Positions 57,495 through 64,000 of a DNA stretch of 64,000 nucleotides are shown here, one piece after another; position 1 is the stretch's first letter, and every line of letters starts with the position of its first letter. The stretch spans positions 57,451-121,450 of the forward strand of contig NZ_SELS01000023.1 of the NCBI RefSeq assembly GCF_004197395.1, in the 5' to 3' direction. This DNA is from Paraburkholderia sp. UYCP14C (GTDB lineage: Bacteria; Pseudomonadota; Gammaproteobacteria; Burkholderiales; Burkholderiaceae). Below the pieces are notes generated by a model. It did no database searches. It had not been told where the DNA came from and saw only the letters and a program-made list of their open reading frames with translations. Made by a program: the position numbers and the translations under genes.

Positions 57495-58640
57495 ATGACA
57501 ACGCGAGCAGATTTCGATGCTGTGATCGTGGGAGGGGGCGTCACCGGTGTCGCGATAGCTGCGAGTCTGGGCATAGCCGGTAAGCGCGTCGCCGTCATTG
57601 ATCGCGCCCGTTGCGGGGCCGCTGGCGCGACCTCCCTCACCGGAGGCATCGTGCGCACTTACGACCGGGATTCGTGCATAACTCATCTTGCCGCCAGGGC
57701 AATAGCTGAGCTGCGCACAACCGCCGTCGGGCGAATCATGCAACGTGCACTCCTTAGAACTGGCGTGCTGCATGCCGTCCCGCTCGCGGAAGAGGGAACT
57801 GTCAAGGATGCGATATCCCGATTTTCGTCGTCCACTTACCCCATGACGCTCTTGAGCCGCGATGAGGCGATCAAAATGACCGGCTTTGTTGGGGGGGCAC
57901 CAGAAAGGCTTTATCTATGGGAGCGCGACGGCGGTCAGGCAGATGCCGTCCTTGCTGTGCGGTCGCTGCTCGCAACGACTCGTACTAACGGACTGGTTCT
58001 GGAGGGACATCAAGTACAGGGAATATCCGGGAAGCTCGGAGACGTTCAAGTGCGATTGCGCAACGGCGTGCTTCGAACAAAGATCGCTGTGATCGCGGCC
58101 GGATCGTGGTCCACATTGCTCCGCACAGAGCTTCCGATTGTCAACCATACCATTCCATTTGCGCGCTTCTGGAGTCCTCAACCGCTAGCCTTCCCGGTCA
58201 TCGATGCAATCGCCGGCACGTATGCACGGCCGCTAGGTTCCAGTCTCGTGCAAGTCGGCTCGTCAGTAAGATCCTACGGTGTACCGGCAGATTGCATACC
58301 ATCGCCATCAATTCACCAGGTGAATGATGCATACGAACGCTTCTCGGCTATGACGGGCTGGACTTCTTCACCTCGTTCAGCACTTGATGCCGGCGTGGGG
58401 GTCGACGGCTATTCCGCAGACGGTAGACCAATCTGCGGATTTCTAAACGAAAGCGACGGCATCTACGTCGCCGCGGCGATGTCCGGGATTGGCTACAAGC
58501 TGGCTCCCGCAATCGCGTCGATCGCGACAGCAGATGTTTTGGCTGCGCTTTCGTCGCGCACTAACGACGAACCAAGCGTGCACTACCTTCGGCCTAATCG
58601 ATTCGTTACAACAGCAATTCCTGCAGAGGTGCAGCTATGA
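57495..58640 (+). CDS. FAD-dependent oxidoreductase, DAO family
   Basis: 381 residues from ATG 57495, with GAGGAAGG upstream. N-terminal dinucleotide fold AVIVGGGVTGVAIAASLGIA, then typical DAO features (ATSLTGGIVRTY, AVIAAGSWSTLL, DGYSADGRPICGFL, GIYVAAAMSGIGYKLAPAI). Members oxidise C-N bonds of secondary or primary amines, as glycine oxidase or sarcosine oxidase. In s56-p1 and triacsin pathways a DAO-type enzyme cleaves the lysine part off the N-N-linked conjugate to release hydrazinoacetate, the role expected here. The stop overlaps the next ATG. Confidence 0.87.
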   Translation: MTTRADFDAVIVGGGVTGVAIAASLGIAGKRVAVIDRARCGAAGATSLTGGIVRTYDRDSCITHLAARAIAELRTTAVGRIMQRALLRTGVLHAVPLAEEGTVKDAISRFSSSTYPMTLLSRDEAIKMTGFVGGAPERLYLWERDGGQADAVLAVRSLLATTRTNGLVLEGHQVQGISGKLGDVQVRLRNGVLRTKIAVIAAGSWSTLLRTELPIVNHTIPFARFWSPQPLAFPVIDAIAGTYARPLGSSLVQVGSSVRSYGVPADCIPSPSIHQVNDAYERFSAMTGWTSSPRSALDAGVGVDGYSADGRPICGFLNESDGIYVAAAMSGIGYKLAPAIASIATADVLAALSSRTNDEPSVHYLRPNRFVTTAIPAEVQL

Positions 58641-59641
58641 GCGGGCAAAAAATGAAGGTGGGCATTTCAGCGATCTTTGATCCGCGAATTACATCGCACG
58701 GCCGGACACTTCTGCGCTCTCTTGAGCTATTTCGAAACCACTATCGGCCTGCCGTGTCCGTCACCTACGAATTTGCTGACGATAACGCCGATCGAAACAC
58801 AGCGATCAATGTCGCTGAACAATTCGTCAAAAAATCTGTAGACGTAGTGGTTGGGCATTTCTCTTCGGATGCTGCCGTGGCAGCTGCCCCGATCTATGGC
58901 GCTAGCGGAATTCCGCTGCTTCTGCCCGCCGCGACCGCCAGCGCCGTTACAAACGATAACAACAATGCGTTCAGAATTTGCCCGAACGATACTGCGCTCG
59001 CGAGCCGGCTTGTTAATTTCGTGATTCAACGCGGATGGTCAACGATCTGCATCAGTAGCGACGAAAGCCTCCACGGAAGAATGTTGGCAAGAGAGATCGA
59101 GATTCACACAGAGCGTTCAACGATAACATTGACTTCGAATGCTTCCTCTGCAGACGCGTTGGTGTTCGCTGGCCGACTTGCGGCGAGCGGCCATTTCGTC
59201 TCCGCGATGCGGACGCGACAAATTAATGCTCCGATCATCCTTACTGATGACGCTGCGTCCGCCTCTCTTCCGAGCGTCGTTGAAAAACCAGGTGAATTGC
59301 ACATTGTGAGTTTCGCGCCAGCGTATTCGATCACACAAGGTCAACGATTCTGCAGTTTGTATAGGCTTACCTACGGTGTCGATCCCGACGTCTATGGCCT
59401 CGAGACATTTGCCGCCTTGCAGGTCGCCGTCGAGGCTAAGGCATGCGGCCCGAGCATGTTGAAAACTATCTCCGAGGGATTTTTCACTACAGCCGTCGGA
59501 GCGGTGCAATTTCAGCGCGGGGAACGGGCAGGTGCACCCCATGGTTTATGGAGCGTGGGAGGCAGAAGCCTTCTATTTCAGGCACTGCTGGACGATACCG
59601 TTCCCGTTAGTCAAACGAAAGGCGAATCGGTCCTCTATTGA
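58637..59641 (+). CDS. type I periplasmic-binding-fold protein without signal peptide
   Basis: 334 residues; the sequence starts MSGQKMKVGISAIFDPRITS and so begins at once with the first beta strand, without signal peptide. Fold features: VDVVVGHFSSDAAVAAAPIYGASGIPLLLPAATAS, DESLHGRMLAREIE, YGVDPDVYGLETFAALQVAV, as in LivJ-type binding proteins. A cytoplasmic member of this fold is AmiC, the amide sensor of Pseudomonas aeruginosa. Here it could sense a pathway intermediate or present it to an enzyme. It overlaps the DAO gene by ATGA and no ABC permease genes are present. Confidence 0.78.
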   Translation: MSGQKMKVGISAIFDPRITSHGRTLLRSLELFRNHYRPAVSVTYEFADDNADRNTAINVAEQFVKKSVDVVVGHFSSDAAVAAAPIYGASGIPLLLPAATASAVTNDNNNAFRICPNDTALASRLVNFVIQRGWSTICISSDESLHGRMLAREIEIHTERSTITLTSNASSADALVFAGRLAASGHFVSAMRTRQINAPIILTDDAASASLPSVVEKPGELHIVSFAPAYSITQGQRFCSLYRLTYGVDPDVYGLETFAALQVAVEAKACGPSMLKTISEGFFTTAVGAVQFQRGERAGAPHGLWSVGGRSLLFQALLDDTVPVSQTKGESVLY

Positions 59642-59714
59642 GCGCAACGTCGATTCCTTTATGCCGCGCAATGATCTACGGGTTGTAGCTGTCCATCTTT
59701 TGGCGGAGCGTTTG

Positions 59715-61013
59715 ATGAACAATGATTTTCGCTGCATCACTGAAGTCAATGCTCTCGGTATTGGCTTCGGGCCAGCCGGGATAGCGCTCGCAGGTGCCAT
59801 TGCCGATTCAATGGAGTATGGCTCGGCGTCTCCGATCGGAAACGTAAGATTTCTCGAAGCGTCCTCAATCTCGGCATGGCATCCCGAGTTTATCCTGCCA
59901 GGCACTGATATAAATCACCATGTGTTTCGTGATCTAGTTACACCACGAAATCCGAGAAGCCGCTTCTCTTTCGCGATGTACCTTCATGAAAAGGGGCGCC
60001 TGTATAAGTTCGGCATCCTCGGTCGCCCGGCCAGTCGTCAGGAATGGTCCGACTACGTTTCTTGGGTCGCCGAGCAACTGTCGCATCTCGTCTCATACGA
60101 GCAGCGAGTTCTTGAAATCCTACCGAATGTTCGGGATGGCGTGCTGGTCAGCCTGGATGCAGTGACGTCCGGCGGCGTCTGGAGATCGAAGCAACTCATT
60201 CTTTCAACCGGAAGCTATCCAGCCATTCCTGATGCGGTGCGCCCGTATTTGGGAACCCATGTTTTTCATACATCTGAATACTTAAGCAGAATCGAAGCCT
60301 TTGGTTCACGGCTACCTAAGCGCTGGCTAGTCATTGGCTCTGGACAGAGCGCCAGCGAAGCGATCATCGACATCTTTCAAAGACGGCGAGATTGCAATGT
60401 CGTTTCGTTGCATCGATCAAGTGGCTTCAAGTTGGCCCAATTCGGCCACTTTCCCAATCTGGCATTCGTACCGGAGCGCGTTGACTATTTCCACAGCCTC
60501 AACCCTGATGCCAGAGAACGACTGTTTCGCGAGGTCAAATCGACAAACTACGCCGGTATTGACCCTGACGAAAGCCTGGCGTTGTACTCAATGATTTATG
60601 AGGATGCGATCATTGGTCGAGAAAGATTAACTGTGCGGCCGTTCAGCGAACTTGTCAGTGTGAATCGTCATGGTGATTGCTACCGGATCGTCCTTCGTGA
60701 CGTATTCAAAGACGAAAAGACAGAGCTTCTGGTCGACGCGATATTGCTTGGTACCGGATATCAACAGCCGAAAATTCCTCCATTGTTAGCAGCCTTGCAG
60801 CCATGGCTGGACGTTACAGACGAAGGCGCTCTGTCGATCGAGCGAGATTACCGAATCAAGCTCAAGGGTAGGTGCGATGTATCAATCTTTGCTAACGGGC
60901 TTTCTGAGCGAAGCCACGGAATAAGCGATGCACAGTCATTTTCCTTATTGGCTCTAAGAGCCGGACGCATCTTTTCTGCGATGGAACAGCAACCCCAGAC
61001 CGTGTCAATCTAG
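59715..61013 (+). CDS. flavin-dependent amino acid N-hydroxylase (IucD/PvdA family)
   Basis: 432 residues from ATG 59715, supported by GGAG six bases upstream; the frame is open further up but the family begins here. FAD motif GIGFGPAGIALA (about 14-25), NADPH motif VIGSGQSASEA (about 206-216) and the late LLGTGYQQP (about 345) are complete, with the DINHHVFRDLVTPRNPRSRFSF substrate region. IucD hydroxylates lysine N6, PvdA ornithine N5. In hydrazine pathways (Spb38) an enzyme of this family makes N6-hydroxylysine for coupling. Lysine, ornithine or diaminopropionate are possible here. Confidence 0.9.
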   Translation: MNNDFRCITEVNALGIGFGPAGIALAGAIADSMEYGSASPIGNVRFLEASSISAWHPEFILPGTDINHHVFRDLVTPRNPRSRFSFAMYLHEKGRLYKFGILGRPASRQEWSDYVSWVAEQLSHLVSYEQRVLEILPNVRDGVLVSLDAVTSGGVWRSKQLILSTGSYPAIPDAVRPYLGTHVFHTSEYLSRIEAFGSRLPKRWLVIGSGQSASEAIIDIFQRRRDCNVVSLHRSSGFKLAQFGHFPNLAFVPERVDYFHSLNPDARERLFREVKSTNYAGIDPDESLALYSMIYEDAIIGRERLTVRPFSELVSVNRHGDCYRIVLRDVFKDEKTELLVDAILLGTGYQQPKIPPLLAALQPWLDVTDEGALSIERDYRIKLKGRCDVSIFANGLSERSHGISDAQSFSLLALRAGRIFSAMEQQPQTVSI

Positions 61014-61048
61014 CCGACGCGGATTGCGTATTCAAGAAGAGGAATCAA

Positions 61049-63061
61049 ATGTTCAAGACCGTATCGCAGATGATTCACGACAACGTCTTTTTGCGTGTCA
61101 AAGGTCTCTCGCTGAACAACGTATTTCTAAAAATTGAGTCGTTCAATCCGGCCGGCTCCGTGAAGATGAAAACCGCGCTGGGGCTCCTACAAAGTCTCGA
61201 ATCAGAGAATCGTATCAAGCGAGACTCTGTATTGATTGAATCCTCATCCGGTAACCTTGGCGTAGCGCTCAGTCTACTTTGCGCAGAGCGTGGGTACCGC
61301 TTTGTGTGCGTTGTAGATCCGAACACCTCACAGCAAAACGTAAAAACAATGCGAGCGTACGGAGCAGAGGTTGTTACCGTTAGTCGAAGAGACAGTAACG
61401 GCGGGTATCTCGGAACCCGTATCGCTTATGTCCAAGATGCTTTGAAATCTGACGGGAGGTTTATATGGCTGAATCAATACTCTAATCCCGAGAACCCAAA
61501 AGCGCATGCGCGGACAACCGCGCTGTCGATAGCAAAGAGTTTTGATCACGTGGATTATCTGTTCGTTGGTGCCGGCACAACCGGAACGTTGATGGGTTGT
61601 GTCCAGTACTTTCAGCAGCATCGACCTGCAACGAAAATCATTGCAGTCGACAGCGTGGGATCTGTAACCTTCGGCCAACCCGCTGGGAAACGGTTCATCC
61701 CAGGACTCGGCTCAAGTCAAAGACCTCCAATTTTTGAGGATACGGGCATCCACGAGCGCATCATGATTCCGGAGGCTGATACGGTTTCGGCGTGCCGGCG
61801 ACTGGCGCGCACCAACGGCATTCTCGTCGGGGGATCTACGGGCACCGTCATCGCCGCAGTTGAGTCGATCGCCGAACGCATTCCTCGCGATGCAATAGTC
61901 ATTGCGATCTCGCCGGATCTCGGCGATCGTTATCTCGATACCGTCTACGACGACGAATGGGTGCGTCATAGATTTCCAAGTGCCCTGCCAACGGAGGGCA
62001 ATGGCAACACTTCCGATGATCGAGGCTCGCCATCGGTACCTACCCACGTCACCCAGTCACCATCCTTCTCAGTGGTGCCAGGACGAGCCGTGAAGGAAAT
62101 CCTTGATCGAGATCTAGTCAGCTGCATCCACGATGTCAGGATGACCTATCTTGCTCATCAGGCCGGAGAGACAATCAATCCGGATAGCTATTTTCTTCGT
62201 TTTCCAAAATTTCCGCGGAACAGAATAATCGCACTCCCCGCGTCAATCGACGGCGAGGTGCGCGCAACAGGAATCAAATGGATTGCAAGCTATCCGAAAA
62301 ACACGGAGAGAGGTTTGCCGCGAGCATCTGCGACCTTGATCCTGAATGATCCAGAAAGCGGCTTCCCGTACGCCTGCCTTGAGGCCTCCTACATCAGCGC
62401 TGTTCGCACTGCGGCATCGGCGGTTCTTGCCGCGACTCATTTGAACGATGGAAAGAAGAGCGCGCCTGCTATCGGATTCATTGGCGCAGGGGTGATAGCC
62501 CGAACGATTGCGAACATGTTCCAAGCTGATTCATGGTCATTCGAGCAAGCTAGAGTCTTCGATCTGGACGATATCTCCCGAAAGTCTCTGGTCGCTCACC
62601 TTGCCTCCACAGGACAAAATGTTCACGAATGCGCGAGCGTTGCGGAGGTTCTCGAATCTGACATTGTCGTATTGGCGACAAACGCGTCGGAACCGCATAT
62701 CACTGAACCGAACAGCTTTCGCCCAGGGCAAATCATTCTTAACATTTCATTGCGAGATGTCGGTGCAGATTTGATTTTCAAATCCACCAATGTCGTCGAC
62801 GATGTCGAACATTGTCTTAAGGCTGATACATCTCCTCATCTTGCCGAGAAGAAATTTGGACATCGCGACTTCATCGCAGGAACCATCGCCCAACTTATTT
62901 CCGGTGATCTGCTAATGGATCGCAAGAGACCATTGATTTTCTCTCCGTTTGGACTCGGGGTCCTTGATCTAGCTTTGGGCGTTCGCGTGCTCGCAGCAGC
63001 ACAGGCGGAGGGGGCCTCGATCGCAGTTCCGGATTTCTTCGCGGAGACGACCAGATGGTAA
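61049..63061 (+). CDS. fused SbnA-SbnB-type L-2,3-diaminopropionate synthase
   Basis: 670 residues. Residues 1-310 are a cysteine-synthase-like PLP enzyme with K39 in FNPAGSVKMKTAL, the SSGNLGVALS loop and the AGTTGTLMGC loop, as SbnA. A low-complexity linker (about 310-340) leads to an ornithine-cyclodeaminase/mu-crystallin-type domain with NAD-binding GFIGAGVIARTIANMF, as SbnB. In Staphylococcus the separate enzymes join O-phosphoserine with glutamate and then oxidise the product to L-2,3-diaminopropionate and 2-oxoglutarate. The same two activities are expected in one chain here. AGAGGAAT precedes the start. Confidence 0.9.
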   Translation: MFKTVSQMIHDNVFLRVKGLSLNNVFLKIESFNPAGSVKMKTALGLLQSLESENRIKRDSVLIESSSGNLGVALSLLCAERGYRFVCVVDPNTSQQNVKTMRAYGAEVVTVSRRDSNGGYLGTRIAYVQDALKSDGRFIWLNQYSNPENPKAHARTTALSIAKSFDHVDYLFVGAGTTGTLMGCVQYFQQHRPATKIIAVDSVGSVTFGQPAGKRFIPGLGSSQRPPIFEDTGIHERIMIPEADTVSACRRLARTNGILVGGSTGTVIAAVESIAERIPRDAIVIAISPDLGDRYLDTVYDDEWVRHRFPSALPTEGNGNTSDDRGSPSVPTHVTQSPSFSVVPGRAVKEILDRDLVSCIHDVRMTYLAHQAGETINPDSYFLRFPKFPRNRIIALPASIDGEVRATGIKWIASYPKNTERGLPRASATLILNDPESGFPYACLEASYISAVRTAASAVLAATHLNDGKKSAPAIGFIGAGVIARTIANMFQADSWSFEQARVFDLDDISRKSLVAHLASTGQNVHECASVAEVLESDIVVLATNASEPHITEPNSFRPGQIILNISLRDVGADLIFKSTNVVDDVEHCLKADTSPHLAEKKFGHRDFIAGTIAQLISGDLLMDRKRPLIFSPFGLGVLDLALGVRVLAAAQAEGASIAVPDFFAETTRW

Positions 63062-63742
63062 CCGATGCTCTGAACACTCTGAGAGCTGGCTCACTGACGG
63101 TAGGAATCATTGGCCTGGGGCCTAGAGGGCTGTCTGTTCTTGAGCGCCTGCTCGCTATGGCTGAGCGTACAGCCGTACGTCTTACCATAGCCATTTTTGA
63201 GCCGGGTGAGCTTGGAGTCGGTGTTCATGCCGTAGATCAACCGGACCATCTGGTGCTGAACACCATAGCGTGTCAATTGACCGCCTTCCCGGATCCAGCG
63301 TCGCTTGAAGGGGCGAGCGAACGCCCTGGCCCTTCGCTCTACGAATGGAGTAAGGCGGCTGGCTTAAAGGTTCATTGTTCCCAAGGCGACTGCCATCAAC
63401 GCGATGTAGAGCCGACAGATTTCTTACCGAGATGTCACTTAGGCCGCTATCTATCGTGGGCCTACTCACATTTCATTGCGCAAGCCCCGGCAAATGTCAC
63501 TATCGAGGAGTTTCGCGAGAGCGCAATACGAATGGAGCGATTGCCGCTCTCAGATCGTTATCGGATTGTCGGCGAAACCGGTAAAGAGATTGAGGTGGAC
63601 AAAGCATTCATCACTATCGGGCACGCGCGGAACGCCGAGCAACCTCGCAATCTCGCCGTTGCTGCTGGCCCTACGGCGCTCGCAACGGGTGCTCTAAGTA
63701 TTCCCAATCGTGAAATTTTTGAGGCTCTTTTGAAATTCAAAT
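63055..63742 (+). pseudogene. FAD/NAD(P)-binding protein, 5' part, interrupted by an ISL3-family element
   Basis: About 229 genuine residues are left, then the frame runs into IS sequence and stops at 63765. The start overlaps the end of the diaminopropionate synthase by seven bases. The N-terminus LTVGIIGLGPRGLSVLERLLA and the following IFEPGELGVGVHAVDQPDHLVLNTIACQLTAFPD are typical of the NAD_binding_9 family of about 500-650 residues, flavoproteins related to N-hydroxylases, so most of the gene is lost or lies beyond the IS. Whether the rest exists after the element cannot be seen. Confidence 0.82.
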
Positions 63743-64000
63743 GGGTTATGCAGTATGCGGGTTGATCGAAGTGAAGTTGAGCTTGCCAGCGATCAGGAAC
63801 AGCACGGTGCGCATGGTTTCGAGATTCGCGTAGCCACGAGCACGCCGCTTGGCGGCCTGAAACAGGCCGTTGATAGCCTCCAGAAAGCCGTTGGTCTGGC
63901 GCGTCTGGGTCCATGCGACGATGCCGTCGAAGTGTTTTCGGATCATGCGGGCGACCTCCTTCATGGGTTCAACCTTGGAACGCATCACATTGGTACACCA
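63743..64000 (-). mobile_element. right-edge-truncated ISL3-family insertion sequence
   Basis: The element begins at GGGTTATGCAGTATGCGGG (63743), which overlaps the transposase stop, and continues past the window. Just outside is TTTGAA-A-TTCAAA (63729-63741), an AT-rich palindrome like those ISL3 elements favour. The outer end and target duplication are not visible. Confidence 0.75.
63746..64000 (-). CDS. ISL3 family transposase, C-terminal part
   Basis: The reverse strand is open from the window edge to TAA at 63746-63748. The last 84 residues include QTNGFLEAINGLFQAAKRRA and RGYANLETMRTVLFLIAGKL, the conserved C-terminal end of the DDE domain of ISL3-type transposases (the Glu of FLEAIN is the third catalytic acid). 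The N-terminus lies to the right of the window. Confidence 0.85.
   Translation of the reverse strand, partial: WCTNVMRSKVEPMKEVARMIRKHFDGIVAWTQTRQTNGFLEAINGLFQAAKRRARGYANLETMRTVLFLIAGKLNFTSINPHTA

Overview
The window is high-GC and reads as a chromosome segment of a Burkholderiales bacterium, most likely Paraburkholderia or Burkholderia. The grounds are a split two-gene metH, a PhaM-type granule protein, DUF1840, DUF3567 and DUF2917 proteins, the order SDR / dsbA / SPOR protein / argS, and the order birA / coaX / small ORF opposite rfaE2. No tRNA, rRNA or CRISPR array was seen.

Core part (1 to about 44.9 kb). Left to right it holds a truncated peptide-transporter binding protein, a cobalamin-type binding protein, SDR, DsbA, a SPOR protein and ArgS; DUF1840; the two MetH polypeptides; PcaD-like hydrolase, DUF3108 and IclR genes; a fumarylacetoacetase-family gene with a branched-chain-type binding protein, an enoyl-CoA hydratase and PhaM; a ferritin-like protein; RfaE2, CoaX and BirA; an MCE-type lipid transport operon (STAS-permease, ATPase, MCE protein, lipoprotein); VanZ, ferredoxin and hydrolase genes; DacC, Dat and YbeD; lipB-lipA; a phosphodiesterase; and dctA-dctB-dctD. 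The dct locus has a well-formed sigma-54 promoter and a palindromic upstream site before dctA, matching control by the adjacent DctB/DctD pair, plus a tiny reading frame with a strong ribosome binding site in the dctA leader.

Accessory part (about 44.9 kb to the window end). A comM/yifB-type gene survives only as its 3' part, and at its break the sequence changes to less GC-rich, patchily coding DNA. This island carries a small Xre-type regulator, a 1297-residue STAND-type NTPase with an N-terminal PD-(D/E)xK-like nuclease (a candidate anti-phage protein), plasmid-type remnants, and then a compact biosynthetic locus.

The biosynthetic locus (52.8 to at least 63.7 kb) is the most notable content. 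A leftward pair (PLP-dependent decarboxylase, MOSC protein) diverges from a tightly packed rightward operon: cupin, methionyl-tRNA-synthetase-like protein lacking KMSKS, DAO-family FAD oxidoreductase, a binding-protein-fold protein without a signal peptide, an IucD/PvdA-type N-hydroxylase, a SbnA-SbnB-type fusion predicted to make L-2,3-diaminopropionate, and an FAD/NAD(P)-binding protein cut off by an ISL3-family insertion at the right edge. N-hydroxylase plus cupin plus MetRS-like protein is the known hydrazine-forming (N-N bond) machinery of compounds such as s56-p1, triacsins and pyrazomycin. Here the cupin and MetRS parts are separate genes and are joined by a diaminopropionate pathway, so the locus may make an undescribed N-N-bonded amino acid or peptide.
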